Source: Dactylosporangium fulvum
Lineage (GTDB): Bacteria > Actinomycetota > Actinomycetes > Mycobacteriales > Micromonosporaceae
Reading direction: 5' to 3'
DNA: 64,000 bases
NCBI RefSeq assembly: GCF_025137375.1
Contig: NZ_CP073720.1
Span: forward strand, 5,604,501-5,668,500
Shown in pieces: positions 1 to 8,564 of this stretch; within the stretch, counting starts at the first letter, position 1; the number at the start of each line of letters is the position of its first letter. Under the pieces are notes generated by a model that saw nothing but the letters and a program-made list of their open reading frames with translations, made no database searches and was not told the DNA's origin. A program made the translations under genes and the position numbers.

Positions 1-2610
1 CCAGCTGGCCGTGTAGCCGTCCCGCTTCTGCAGGTCGGTCGGCTCGGTCGGCACGCCGTTGACGTCGTTCGGGACCTCCCACTCGCCGGCCGGGCCACCC
101 TCGGTGACCACGTACGGCTTGGTGTAGCCGCCGTTGATCCAGTCCTGCTTGATGTTGCCGATCGCGCCGTACGAGTTCACGGCGAGCAGGTCGAGTGCCG
201 GAGCGTTGTTCTTGTAGTACGGCCAGGCACCGGTGTACGCGTCGGTCGACGTGACCGGGTGGTTCGGGTCGGCGGCGTGGATCGCGATCGCCAGTTCGTT
301 GACGAATTTGGCGTAGGCGACCCGACGGGCCTCCACCTCGGCGGCGGGCAGGCCGTGGTCCTGCATGGTCAGGATGACCTCGTTGCCGACGTCCCACATC
401 AGCACGCCCGGGTTGTTCTTGAGCGCGTTGACCCGGTTGACGATCTCGGTCTTGGCGTTGTTCTTGTACGCGGTGTCGTTGACGTAGTCGGCGCCCTGGT
501 TGAGCCAGTGCCCGACGATCACCTTCATGCCCTGCTGCGCGGCCTTGTTGAGCAGCGTCGGGGTGTTCGCGTCGTCGACGCCCCAGGTGCGGATCGTGTT
601 GACGCCCATGTTCTTCAGGTCGCGCATGTACCCGTCGGCGGCGGCCTGCGGCGGGCCGTAGGTGAGGCCGCGGACCTCCCAGTTCGCGCCGTTGACCTGC
701 AGCTGCCAGTTGCCCTGCGACCCGGTCACCTTGACCACACTCGGCGTGGTGGGCGTCGGCGGGTCGGTCATCGCGGCCGGAACGGTGCCGGTCGCCTTGG
801 AAACGGAGACCGAGTCGACGGACAGGATGCCGCCCGAGGTCGTCTCCGGCGTCGGCGTGGTGTAGCCGGCGATGGCGTTGGGCAGCGAACCGCCGATCGC
901 CAGGTCGAGGCGCAGGTAGAAGCCGTGGTGCACGGCCGCGGTCCACGCCGCGACGCCGACCTGGCTCTGCCGCACGATCCAGGACTGCTTGCCGTCGAGG
1001 TAGAAGCGGATCTCCTCGTCGGTCTTCGTCCGGTCGATGACCTGCGTGTACTCGTGGTAGCCGGTCTGGCACCCGGTGCAGCTCGCGAGTCCGGAGGTGC
1101 GGCCGTTGTACTCGCCGCAGGGCCCGTCGGGAGCGGTGCCGCAGTGCAGGGTCTGGGAGAGCTGGCTGCGGCCGTTGACGTTCGTCATGATGTCGGTCTC
1201 GCCGACACCCGGCCAGTTGTTGTAGTTGCCGCGGTACGCGGCGCCGGTCGCCCGGAAGCCGGGCCAGTAGCCGGCCGCGTTCGCCACGTCGGGCTGCTTG
1301 ATCAGCGCGGTGAACTTGACCTGCTCACCGGGCTGGGCCTGGAAGTCGGTCCGCTGCGTCTCCAGCCGGCCGGAGGTCCAGCTGCCGTTGCCGTCGCGGA
1401 CGGCCTTGATGTTGAGCTTGCCGGCGCCGTCGAGGTACACGTTGGCCGTCGAGTTGGTGGCCGTCTCGACCTCGCCGGTCGCCCAGTTCGGCGCGCCGCC
1501 CGGGAACTGCGTTCCCGTCCGCATGATCCAGTTGGCCGCGCTCGGCGACGTGTTCGCCGCACCGTCGAAGTTGTCGTTCCAGACCGTGGTCCAGCCCGGC
1601 TCCTGCGTCGGCGGGTCGCTCGGGCTCGGGCTGGTCGACGGCGTGCCGCTGGTCGTCGGGCCGCTGCCGGTGAAGACCTTGAACTCCCACAGCGAGTACC
1701 CGTAGCCGCCGTTGCGCGCGGTGCCGTACATCCGGACGTACCGTCCGGAGCCGGTCACCGGCAGTGTCTGCGTGCCACCGGCGCCCGAGCTGGTCGTGTA
1801 GATGTCGGTCCAGCTGGTCCCGTTGGTCGACGTCTGGATCTGGAACGACGTGCCGTACGCGGCCTCCCACTGCAGCACGACCTGGCAGATCGACTGGGTG
1901 GAGCCGAGGTCGACCTGGATCCACTGCGGATCGGTGAACTGGCTGCCCCAGCGGGTCGCCGCGTTGCCGTCGAACGCGTTGGCGGCGACCGTGTCGGCGC
2001 CCTCCGACGACGACGCCGAGGCCGGCTTGCCCTGTGCCGCGTTGGTGGTACCGCACGTGCCCGGGTTGCCGGTGCCGCCGTCGAACGAGCCGTAGACCTT
2101 GAACTCGAACAGCGAGTAGCCGTAGCCGGTGCCGCGGACCGTGGCGTACATCCGCACGTACCGTCCGGAGCCGCTCACGTTGAGCGTCTGCGTGCCGCCC
2201 GTGCCGGTGGTCGTCTGGTAGACGTTGGTCCAGTTCTGGTCGTCGGAGGACGTCTGGATCTGGAAGGCCTTGCCGTAGGCGCCCTCCCACTGCAGGACGA
2301 CCTGGCTGATCGTGGCGGTGGCGCCGAGGTCGATGCGGATCCACTGCGGGTCGCTCCACTGGCTGCCCCACCGGGTGCCGGCGTCGCCGTCGTTGACGAA
2401 GCTCGCCGCGACGTCGTCGGCCTGGACCGATGAGGCGGTGACCGGTTTGCCTTGCGAGATCAGGCTGTCGGCGGCGCGCGCGAACGGCGCGACCACCACA
2501 GCGACGGTGGCGACGACGGCGGCCACCAGGACGATGCGCCATCGCGAACTGAGGAGTTTCTGCCAGGCCGGTTTCTGCCCGGGCGGATGCAGCGTGTGCG
2601 CCGGATGCAC
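1..2610 (-). CDS. Secreted multimodular beta-glucanase: two F5/8C (CBM32-like) modules, GH16-like module, TIM-barrel glycosidase (3' end outside window)
   Basis: Starts at GTG 2610 behind AAGGAG; the reading frame stays open to the window edge (870 codons, incomplete). Order: N-terminal hydrophobic export segment (about 25-47), two discoidin/F5-8C carbohydrate-binding modules (about 50-172 and 188-312, each ending in a GYSL-EFKV-type strand), a Ser/Pro/Thr linker, a GH16 laminarinase-like module (about 333-595) and a TIM-barrel glycosidase of the GH2/GH5 type (from about 620). The last has WDVGNEV near 742 (acid/base Glu) and VVTEGGP near 835 (candidate nucleophile Glu). In the GH16 module the usual E-x-D-x-x-E motif reads GETDIMT near 473, so the second catalytic Glu is Thr. 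It probably cuts extracellular beta-1,3-type glucans. It diverges from a GH1 beta-glucosidase and is likely controlled by the LacI-type palindromes between them. Substrate is inferred. Confidence 0.85.
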   Translation of the reverse strand, partial: MHPAHTLHPPGQKPAWQKLLSSRWRIVLVAAVVATVAVVVAPFARAADSLISQGKPVTASSVQADDVAASFVNDGDAGTRWGSQWSDPQWIRIDLGATATISQVVLQWEGAYGKAFQIQTSSDDQNWTNVYQTTTGTGGTQTLNVSGSGRYVRMYATVRGTGYGYSLFEFKVYGSFDGGTGNPGTCGTTNAAQGKPASASSSEGADTVAANAFDGNAATRWGSQFTDPQWIQVDLGSTQSICQVVLQWEAAYGTSFQIQTSTNGTSWTDIYTTSSGAGGTQTLPVTGSGRYVRMYGTARNGGYGYSLWEFKVFTGSGPTTSGTPSTSPSPSDPPTQEPGWTTVWNDNFDGAANTSPSAANWIMRTGTQFPGGAPNWATGEVETATNSTANVYLDGAGKLNIKAVRDGNGSWTSGRLETQRTDFQAQPGEQVKFTALIKQPDVANAAGYWPGFRATGAAYRGNYNNWPGVGETDIMTNVNGRSQLSQTLHCGTAPDGPCGEYNGRTSGLASCTGCQTGYHEYTQVIDRTKTDEEIRFYLDGKQSWIVRQSQVGVAAWTAAVHHGFYLRLDLAIGGSLPNAIAGYTTPTPETTSGGILSVDSVSVSKATGTVPAAMTDPPTPTTPSVVKVTGSQGNWQLQVNGANWEVRGLTYGPPQAAADGYMRDLKNMGVNTIRTWGVDDANTPTLLNKAAQQGMKVIVGHWLNQGADYVNDTAYKNNAKTEIVNRVNALKNNPGVLMWDVGNEVILTMQDHGLPAAEVEARRVAYAKFVNELAIAIHAADPNHPVTSTDAYTGAWPYYKNNAPALDLLAVNSYGAIGNIKQDWINGGYTKPYVVTEGGPAGEWEVPNDVNGVPTEPTDLQKRDGYTASW

Positions 2611-2662
2611 GAAGGGCTCCTTGCTCAGGGGTGTAGGGAGCGCGCGGGCGGGGTGCTGGTGC

Positions 2663-2678
2663 TGGAGAGCGCTCTCCA
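2663..2678. promoter_or_regulatory. LacI-type operator, perfect 16-bp palindrome
   Basis: TGGAGAGCGCTCTCCA is a perfect palindrome 53 bp upstream of the glucanase start. The AGCGCT core and GG/CC flanks match the LacI-family operators of actinobacterial sugar regulators such as CebR (TGGGAGCGCTCCCA). A second copy lies 171 bp away (centre to centre) in the same divergent region. No LacI gene is present in this window, so the regulator acts from elsewhere. Confidence 0.75.
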
Positions 2679-2834
2679 ATTGGTCGCAGTGTTGTCCTGT
2701 CGTTTCCGCCGTGTCAAGAGTCCTCGATGGCCGGCCAAGATCTTTGGACCTGATTTGTCCCGGTACTTGGGGATCCCCGACCCAACGGACCTTGACACCT
2801 CGCCACACGACGCCGCAGTCTGGTCACGCGGCTT

Positions 2835-2848
2835 GGAGAGCGCTCTCC
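2835..2848. promoter_or_regulatory. LacI-type operator, second copy (14-bp palindrome)
   Basis: GGAGAGCGCTCTCC, identical to the inner 14 bp of the first site, ends about 50 bp before the beta-glucosidase start. Two identical operators, one beside each divergent gene, suggest joint control of both glycosidases, possibly with looping. Confidence 0.75.
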
Positions 2849-2897
2849 GAGCTGCTTTCGTTTACCGTCCTTCTGACAATCGACACGGGGAGTGGTG

Positions 2898-4307
2898 GTG
2901 GGTGTGAGCACAACGGCGGTGCGGACCGCGGAGGGGCTGCTGACCTTTCCGGCGACCTTCTGGTGGGGCGCCGCGACAGCCGCCTACCAGATCGAGGGTG
3001 CCGTGGACGCCGACGGCCGGACCCCGTCGATCTGGGACACGTTCTCCGCGCAGCCCGGCCGGATCGACAACGGCGACACCGGCGCCCACGCCACCGGTCA
3101 CTACTCGCGATACCGCGAGGACGTCCGGCTCATGGCGGAGCTCGGCCTGTCGGCGTACCGGTTCTCCATCGCCTGGCCCCGTGTCCGTCCCGCCGGTGGG
3201 CTCGGCGTCAACGAATCCGGCCTCGGCTTCTACGACCGGCTCGTCGACGAGTTGCTCACCGCGGGTGTCCGCCCGGTCGCCACGCTGTACCACTGGGACC
3301 TCCCCCAGGAACTGGAGGATCTCGGCGGCTGGACCAACCGCGACACCGCCCTGCGCTTCGCCGACTACGCGGCGGCGGTCGCCGCCCGGCTCGGCGACCG
3401 CGTCGCGCTGTGGAACACGCTGAACGAGCCGTGGTGCTCGGCGTTCCTCGGCTACGGCACGGGTGGCCACGCCCCCGGCCGCCGCGGGCACGTCGGCGCG
3501 CTGACCGCCACCCACCATCTGCTGCTCGCCCACGGGCTCGGGGTCGCCGCGCTGCGGTCCGCCGGCGTCACCGGCCAGGTGTCGGTGGCGCTGAACGCGG
3601 GTGCCGTCCGGCCGCTCACCGCCGACCCGGCCGACGTCGACGCCGCGCGCCGGATCGACGGCCTGCTCAACCGGATCTTCTTCGACCCGATCCTGCGCGG
3701 TGCGTACCCGGCCGACACGATCGAGGACACCGCGTCACTGACCGACTGGCATTTCGTCCGCGACGGCGACCTGCAGGTCGTCGCGGCGCCGGTCGACGCC
3801 GTCTGCGTGAACTACTACCAGCCGGACCTGGTCGGCGCGGCGCCCGACGGGCAGCTGGACCACGGCACGCCGTATCCGACCGCGCAGTCGGTGGTGTTCC
3901 ACCGCACGCCCGGCCCGGTGACGCACATGGGCTGGTCCGTCGACCCGACCGGCCTGCGTGACCTGCTGTTGCGGATCCGTCACGACTACGGCGACTGCCC
4001 GCTCTACGTCACGGAGAACGGGGCCGCCTACGACGACCGGGTCGGCCCGGACGGCGGTGTCGACGACCCGGAGCGCATCGCGTACCTGCGGGGGCACCTC
4101 GCCGCCGTGCACGAGGCGATCACGGCGGGTGTCGACCTGCGCGGGTACTTCGTGTGGTCGCTGCTCGACAACTTCGAGTGGGCGTTCGGCTTCAGCCGCA
4201 GGTTCGGCCTGGTGCACGTCGACTACGACACCCTCGACCGCACGGTGAAGGCAAGCGGACGCTGGTACCAGGCCGCGATCGCACGCGGGGCGATCGAGGC
4301 CCCGTAG
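2898..4307 (+). CDS. Family 1 glycoside hydrolase (beta-glucosidase)
   Basis: About 469 residues, the usual length for bacterial GH1. The N-terminal signature is FPATFWWGAATAAYQIEGA. The acid/base Glu is in TLNEPW (about 175) and the nucleophile Glu in YVTENG (about 372), followed by the WSLLDNFEW aglycone-site motif. There is no signal peptide, so it acts in the cytoplasm, splitting beta-linked oligosaccharides released outside by the divergent glucanase. Several in-frame GTG codons (2892, 2895, 2898, 2904) could be the start; 2898 is best spaced from GGGGAG at 2887-2892. Probably repressed by a LacI protein through the palindrome at 2835-2848. Confidence 0.92.
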   Translation: MGVSTTAVRTAEGLLTFPATFWWGAATAAYQIEGAVDADGRTPSIWDTFSAQPGRIDNGDTGAHATGHYSRYREDVRLMAELGLSAYRFSIAWPRVRPAGGLGVNESGLGFYDRLVDELLTAGVRPVATLYHWDLPQELEDLGGWTNRDTALRFADYAAAVAARLGDRVALWNTLNEPWCSAFLGYGTGGHAPGRRGHVGALTATHHLLLAHGLGVAALRSAGVTGQVSVALNAGAVRPLTADPADVDAARRIDGLLNRIFFDPILRGAYPADTIEDTASLTDWHFVRDGDLQVVAAPVDAVCVNYYQPDLVGAAPDGQLDHGTPYPTAQSVVFHRTPGPVTHMGWSVDPTGLRDLLLRIRHDYGDCPLYVTENGAAYDDRVGPDGGVDDPERIAYLRGHLAAVHEAITAGVDLRGYFVWSLLDNFEWAFGFSRRFGLVHVDYDTLDRTVKASGRWYQAAIARGAIEAP

Positions 4308-4317
4308 AGCGCTTTCC
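4304..4317. promoter_or_regulatory. Degenerate LacI-type operator at the 3' end of the beta-glucosidase
   Basis: GTAGAGCGCTTTCC matches the upstream operator at 12 of 14 positions and overlaps the stop codon of the GH1 gene. It may be a weak auxiliary operator or chance. No sugar gene follows on the same strand. Confidence 0.3.
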
Positions 4318-4343
4318 CAGCCACGCAGCGGGCGGGCCGTCGC

Positions 4344-4802
4344 CTACATCGAGGTGACGGTCCGCTCCACGCTGATGTAGAACGCCTCGATCCGGCGGAC
4401 GACGTGGACCAGGCTCGCGAAGTCGACGGGCTTGCGGATATACGTGTCCACGCGCAACTCGATGCTGCGCAGGAAGTCCTCTTCCGCGTTCGAGCTGGTC
4501 AGGATCACGACGGGGATGCGGTTCAGCGACGGGTCGGCGTGGATCGCCTCGAGGACGTCCCGCCCGTCGATACCGGGCAGGTTGAGGTCGAGGAGGATGA
4601 TGTCGGGCCGCACCGCGTCGGCGTACGGCGGCCGGCGGTGCAGGAATCGCAGCGCGTCGGTGCCGTCGGTGCACACGGTGATCCGGTTGCGGACCTTGTG
4701 ATCGGCGAAGGCCTCCCGCGTGATGAGCACGTCGCCGGGGTCGTCCTCCACGAGCAGGATCTCGATCGGCACAGCCCGATCGTCGTCCCCCGTCAAGCTC
4801 AT
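4344..4802 (-). CDS. Single-domain response regulator (Rcp1-like receiver)
   Basis: 152 residues, a CheY-like receiver with no output domain. Visible motifs are LLVEDDPGDV (acidic pocket), IILLDLNLPGIDG (phospho-acceptor Asp), the VILTSS Thr/Ser switch and YIRKPVD (conserved Lys). The P-x-D spacing and the DPGDVLITREAF and RPDIILLDLNLPG segments resemble the Rcp1 class that partners phytochrome-like or hybrid histidine kinases. ATG 4802 was chosen because GGGAGGGG precedes it. No kinase is adjacent; a STAS protein diverges from it, suggesting a stress-signalling link (inference). Confidence 0.9.
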   Translation of the reverse strand: MSLTGDDDRAVPIEILLVEDDPGDVLITREAFADHKVRNRITVCTDGTDALRFLHRRPPYADAVRPDIILLDLNLPGIDGRDVLEAIHADPSLNRIPVVILTSSNAEEDFLRSIELRVDTYIRKPVDFASLVHVVRRIEAFYISVERTVTSM

Positions 4803-4927
4803 GCGCCCCTCCCGCAACCCTGGTCAGGCCCACAGTAGCGTCCTGAGGCCACCCTGCCACACAGTCCGCGCCGAGTGACGCTACGGTCATACCGCGATTT
4901 TTCGAAGCGGCACACCCCGGAGCGAAC

Positions 4928-5269
4928 ATGACGTTCTCGATCTCGACGGTCGGCGGTCACGGCGTGGTCACCGCCGAGGGTGAACTTGACGTCAGCACCT
5001 CGCCGGAACTGCGCCGTACCGTCAACGCCGCCCTCGACCAGGGCAACGGCACGCTGATCGTCGACCTGTCGGCCGTGACGTTCATGGACTCGACGACGCT
5101 GGGCGTGCTGATCGGCGCGTACAACCGGCTGCGCGAGACCGGCGGCGGCCTGGCCGTGGTCTGCCCGGACGACCGCGTCCGGCGAGTGTTCCGGATCACC
5201 GGCCTGGACAAGGTCTTCCACCTGTTCGACACCGTGGATTCGGCCGCCGAGAGCCTCAGCGGTTCGTGA
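4928..5269 (+). CDS. STAS-domain anti-sigma factor antagonist (RsbV/SpoIIAA-like)
   Basis: 113 residues, a single STAS domain. The helix-cap motif TFMDSTTLGVLIGAYNRL holds the Ser (about 58) that is phosphorylated by RsbW-type kinases in this family. ELDVSTSPELR is the typical strand-helix opening. In partner switching the unphosphorylated form binds an anti-sigma kinase and frees a sigma factor. ATG 4928 follows a GGAG element. No cognate kinase or sigma gene is adjacent, which is common for actinobacterial STAS orphans; the 14.66-kb signalling protein carries RsbW- and SpoIIE-like domains and is a conceivable partner (speculative). Confidence 0.9.
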   Translation: MTFSISTVGGHGVVTAEGELDVSTSPELRRTVNAALDQGNGTLIVDLSAVTFMDSTTLGVLIGAYNRLRETGGGLAVVCPDDRVRRVFRITGLDKVFHLFDTVDSAAESLSGS

Positions 5270-5410
5270 CCGGTTCCCAGCGCGCCCGGTTCGTCGCGCG
5301 CCGTTCGCAACGCGCCCGGTTTCTGGCGCGCCTTTCTGGCGCGCCGTCGTACCGCACGGCGCTCGGCACGCCGCTTGCTTTGCACGCCACTCGCTCGACG
5401 CGCCACTCGC
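5270..5410. repeat. Degenerate GCGCGCC-rich spacer
   Basis: The gap between the STAS gene and the DUF4865 gene has at least six irregular repeats of a GCGCGCC or ACGCGCC core separated by roughly 15-20 bp (for example cagcgcgcccggtt, ggcgcgcctttc, ggcgcgccgtcg). No gene is visible. It may act as a convergent transcription-termination region, but no clear hairpin with a T tract was found. Confidence 0.45.
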
Positions 5411-6004
5411 TCAGCGCGCCGTGAGTGCGGCCGGCCCCGGATCGGTTTCCGAGGTTCTCGAGGTCTCCACGAGTTCGTCGAGCTCCGGCGCCGAGAGGTG
5501 CAGCACCTCGTAGCGCTCCGTGGCCGGCTCGTCCGCCGGAACCTCGTCGCGCCAGAGAGCGAACCGGACAAGGCGCCAGTCGCGCGGGTCGAACGCGACC
5601 GCCGCGGTGTGGAGGCCTGGATGTCCGGCCAGTGCCGTCAGGTCCGCCGCTGACTCGGAGTAGTCGGCCACGCGGCGGGATGCGGCCCGCGGTGCCGACG
5701 AGCGTGCCGACCCGGTGACCATGCGCAGTCCGGTCCAGTGACTCACCGGCGGACGGCCGAAGTCGCGGACGATGTTCTGGAAACCGCCGCCGCCGACAAG
5801 GAAGTGCGCCATCGCCGGTACCGCGTGCCAGAGGTAGAAGGGGGCGTACTGGTTGACGGGGGAACCGTCCACGCCGGCCTCACGGATCAGGTACGCCTTC
5901 AGGCCCAGCCCCGCGCGTTCGTCCAGCGCGTGCCCCTTCGTCTGCACACGGTGGCGGATGATGCGCATGTCGTAGTCGGTGGGCAGGGTCAGCTCGTACT
6001 GCAT
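5411..6004 (-). CDS. DUF4865 family protein
   Basis: 197 residues. The start MQYELTLPTDYDM (ATG 6004) and segments such as GLKAYLIREAG, NQYAPFYLW and FGRPPVSHWTG match the DUF4865 family, often found beside TetR regulators and of unknown biochemical role. It may have a ferredoxin-like, dabb-type fold (inference from the beta-rich N-terminus). It lies 13 bp downstream of a TetR gene on the same strand, so the two are probably one autoregulated transcript from the palindrome at 6572-6589. Confidence 0.75.
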   Translation of the reverse strand: MQYELTLPTDYDMRIIRHRVQTKGHALDERAGLGLKAYLIREAGVDGSPVNQYAPFYLWHAVPAMAHFLVGGGGFQNIVRDFGRPPVSHWTGLRMVTGSARSSAPRAASRRVADYSESAADLTALAGHPGLHTAAVAFDPRDWRLVRFALWRDEVPADEPATERYEVLHLSAPELDELVETSRTSETDPGPAALTAR

Positions 6005-6017
6005 CGCGTACACGGGA

Positions 6018-6569
6018 TCAGGCCTTTCCGGTGGCGAGGGACAGCAGGCCGAGCACGCCGGCAACGGCCTGCTCGAAGGGTTCGGTCGAGCCGGCGGCGC
6101 GCGCCAGGACGTAGCCGCCCTGGAGCGTGGCGACGATCGTCGCGGCCGTGGCGCCGGCGTCCACCGCGGGCACGTCTTCGGCGAGCAGTTCGGCGAGCCG
6201 GCCGCGCAGCCAGGTGAAGGTCGTGTCGAGCGGCTCGCGGAGCACCGGGTCGTCGACGATCCCGGGGTCCTGTGCGAGGCGGCCGATGGGGCAGCCCTTC
6301 AGGACGTCTCGGGAACGGTGCAGATACGCGGTGATCCGCTCGACTGCGTCACCCGGGCCGTTCAGTGACGCCTCGGCTGCGGTCCGCAACTCGGCGGCGG
6401 TACGACGGATGGCCTCGGCTGCGAGGTCGGGCTTGCCCCGGAAATGGTGGTACATGCTGCCCTGACCGGCGCCGGCGCGCTCCTGGATGGCGCGCGGGCT
6501 GGTGGCGGTGTAGCCGCGCTCCCACAGCAGTTCCCGGGTGCTCTCGACGAGGCGATCAGCGGTTCCCAT
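6018..6569 (-). CDS. TetR/AcrR family regulator
   Basis: 183 residues. The N-terminal helix-turn-helix covers about 5-50, with the recognition helix ending GQGSMYHHFRGKPDLA. The C-terminal ligand domain has GCPIGRLAQD, typical of the LmrA/YxaF-like subgroup. ATG 6569 sits 2 bp from an 18-bp palindrome, so the protein likely represses itself and the DUF4865 gene downstream. Little leader RNA would be possible, suggesting a short or leaderless 5' end. Ligand unknown. Confidence 0.92.
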   Translation of the reverse strand: MGTADRLVESTRELLWERGYTATSPRAIQERAGAGQGSMYHHFRGKPDLAAEAIRRTAAELRTAAEASLNGPGDAVERITAYLHRSRDVLKGCPIGRLAQDPGIVDDPVLREPLDTTFTWLRGRLAELLAEDVPAVDAGATAATIVATLQGGYVLARAAGSTEPFEQAVAGVLGLLSLATGKA

Positions 6570-6571
6570 CC

Positions 6572-6589
6572 GTACATACTAGTAGGTAC
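6572..6589. promoter_or_regulatory. TetR operator candidate
   Basis: GTACATACTAGTAGGTAC is an 18-bp palindrome with one mismatched pair per half, immediately upstream of the TetR start codon. Its TAC...GTA ends and central CTAG are typical of TetR-family operators. Confidence 0.6.
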
Positions 6590-6642
6590 AGAACCGACAA
6601 CAGAGAGGCGGACCGCGCCACCCGCGGTCCGCCTCTTTGTTG

Positions 6643-6885
6643 CTAGGTCTCGTTCACAGCCAGTGCGTGGTGCTGCGTCGAGCGCGCGGCAGCCTCCTGC
6701 CGGCGCAGGATCTCGTCGATCTCGGCGATCTCCTCCTCGGTGTGCCGGCCGAGGATCAGGTCGAGCTCGAGGCGCTCAGCCGGGGTCCGGTACGCGGCGA
6801 TCTCACCCGCCAGCCGGCGGCGCGCCCGGCGGGCCTCGACGCGGCTGGTGACGGCGTCGCGCACGCGACGAGTTGCGGTCTCCAT
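6643..6885 (-). CDS. Small charged hypothetical protein
   Basis: 80 residues, Arg/Glu/Ala-rich and predicted largely helical (RRLAGEIAAYRTPAERLELDLILGRH and EEEIAEIDEILRRQE are amphipathic). It could be a short coiled-coil or DNA-associated protein. ATG 6885 follows GAGGGAGAG at good spacing, which supports real translation. No family recognised. Confidence 0.65.
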   Translation of the reverse strand: METATRRVRDAVTSRVEARRARRRLAGEIAAYRTPAERLELDLILGRHTEEEIAEIDEILRRQEAAARSTQHHALAVNET

Positions 6886-7009
6886 CAGAATCTCTCCCTC
6901 GCAGTGGTCCTTGCTGAGCTTTACTGTATCGATTTAGAAAGATCCACAACTACGATCGCCTCGTGACGCCCGGCACGCACGTTCTGAGCTGCGGGTGCAG
7001 GATGCAAAG

Positions 7010-8311
7010 GTGCGCGACGTCACCGTTGACCCCGCCGGCCTGGAGCCGATCGAGACCGCGTCCCGCGACGAGCTGACCGCCCTCCAGCTCGGCCGCCTGA
7101 AGTGGACCCTGGAACACGCTTACCGGAACGTGCCGCACTACCGGCAGGCGTTCGACGCCGCCGGGGTGCACCCGGACGACTGCCGGGACCTCGCCGACCT
7201 GGCCAAGTTCCCGTTCACCACGAAGGACGACCTCAGACGCCAGTACCCCTTCGGCATGTTCGCCGTCCCCCGGGAACGCGTCGTGCGCGTCCACGCCTCA
7301 TCCGGTACCACCGGAAAACCGACCGTCGTCGGCTACACACAGCGCGACATCGACACCTGGGCCGACCTGATGGCACGCTCCATCCGCGCTTCCGGCGGCC
7401 GGCCCGGCGACATCGTCCACGTCGCGTACGGGTACGGCCTGTTCACCGGCGGCCTCGGCGCCCACTACGGCGCGGAGCGGCTCGGCTGCACCGTGGTGCC
7501 GGTGTCCGGCGGCATGACCGAACGGCAGGTCATGCTGATCCGCGACTTCCGGCCGGACATCATCATGGTCACGCCGTCGTACCTGCTCGCGATCGTCGAC
7601 GAGATGGCGCGGCAGGGCCTCGATCCGCGGGAGAGCGCGCTCCAGATCGGCATCCTCGGTGCCGAGCCGTGGACGAACGACATGCGGGCCGAGATCGAGT
7701 CGCGGCTCGACATGCACGCCGTCGACATCTACGGGCTGTCCGAGGTGATGGGGCCCGGGGTCGCGAACGAGTGCGTGGAGACCAAGGACGGCCTGCACAT
7801 CTGGGAGGACCACTTCTACCCGGAGGTGATCGACCCGGCCACGGGCGTTCCGGTGCCCGACGGCGAGCCCGGTGAGCTGGTGTTCACCTCGCTCACCAAG
7901 GAGGCGATGCCGGTGATCCGGTACCGCACCCGCGACCTGACCCGGCTGCTGCCCGGCACCGCCCGCACGATGCGCCGCATGGAGAAGGTCACCGGCCGTA
8001 GCGACGACATGATGATCGTGCGCGGTGTGAACGTGTTCCCGACCCAGATCGAGGAGCTTCTCCTGCGGATTCCGGCCCTGGCACCGCACTTCCAGTGCGT
8101 GCTCTCCCGCCGTGACCGTTTGGACACGCTGACGGTGCTGGCTGAGCGTCGCCCGGAAACGCCGGAGGATGTGGCGCTCGACGCCGGTACCACACTCGGC
8201 GCCATGGTGAAGAGCACGATCGGCGTCACCGTGGAGGTCCGGGTGCTGGACCCGGGCGGCGTCGAGCGCTCGGCCGGCAAGATGCGCAGGGTGGTCGACG
8301 AGCGACAGTGA
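7010..8311 (+). CDS. paaK: Phenylacetate-CoA ligase-like AMP-forming enzyme
   Basis: About 433 residues, the length of PaaK-type ligases. The P-loop-like AMP-binding motif is SSGTTGKPTVVGYT (about 98). Further core motifs are YGLSEVMGPGV, RYRTRDLT and the C-terminal RSDDMMIVRGVNVFPTQIE, typical of PaaK. It activates phenylacetate or a related aromatic acid to its CoA thioester. No other paa catabolic genes are nearby, so the true substrate may be an aromatic precursor or orphan acid. GTG 7010 is preferred; GTG 6995 in the same frame is possible. The symbol reflects family, not proven role. Confidence 0.88.
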   Translation: MRDVTVDPAGLEPIETASRDELTALQLGRLKWTLEHAYRNVPHYRQAFDAAGVHPDDCRDLADLAKFPFTTKDDLRRQYPFGMFAVPRERVVRVHASSGTTGKPTVVGYTQRDIDTWADLMARSIRASGGRPGDIVHVAYGYGLFTGGLGAHYGAERLGCTVVPVSGGMTERQVMLIRDFRPDIIMVTPSYLLAIVDEMARQGLDPRESALQIGILGAEPWTNDMRAEIESRLDMHAVDIYGLSEVMGPGVANECVETKDGLHIWEDHFYPEVIDPATGVPVPDGEPGELVFTSLTKEAMPVIRYRTRDLTRLLPGTARTMRRMEKVTGRSDDMMIVRGVNVFPTQIEELLLRIPALAPHFQCVLSRRDRLDTLTVLAERRPETPEDVALDAGTTLGAMVKSTIGVTVEVRVLDPGGVERSAGKMRRVVDERQ

Positions 8312-8325
8312 GCGCAACCGCGGGT

Positions 8326-8358
8326 CCCGGGGCCACCGACGCACCGCAGTGCCCCGGG
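8326..8358. terminator. GC-rich hairpin downstream of the ligase gene
   Basis: Arms CCCGGGGC and GCCCCGGG with a 17-nt loop begin 15 bp after the stop codon. There is no T tract, as is common for actinobacterial terminators. The rest of the spacer to 8564 shows nothing recognisable. Confidence 0.45.
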
Positions 8359-8564
8359 GTCGGCAGCGCGCCACGACACTCGAAGCCGGCAACATGATGC
8401 GATGCCCGCAACCGGCGTCGCGGCACAAGGGCCCGAACCGGCAGCGTGCCTGGAAGCCCGGAACCGGCGCGGCGTTGCGCCGGGCAGTGCGGTTCGGCGG
8501 CCTCCTGACCTGGCCGCCAGCCGCCGCATCCCGCGCAGTCGGCAGGCCGGTCCCAGGCAGCGGC

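Noticed and set aside
259..2433. Long open frame on the + strand opposite the glucanase
   Set aside because: Antisense shadow of the glucanase; Val/Asp/Arg-rich with no domain, caused by GC-rich codon bias.
4304..4317. Treating the GH1 3' operator-like site as a firm regulatory site
   Set aside because: Two mismatches and overlap with the stop codon make it weak; listed only at low confidence.
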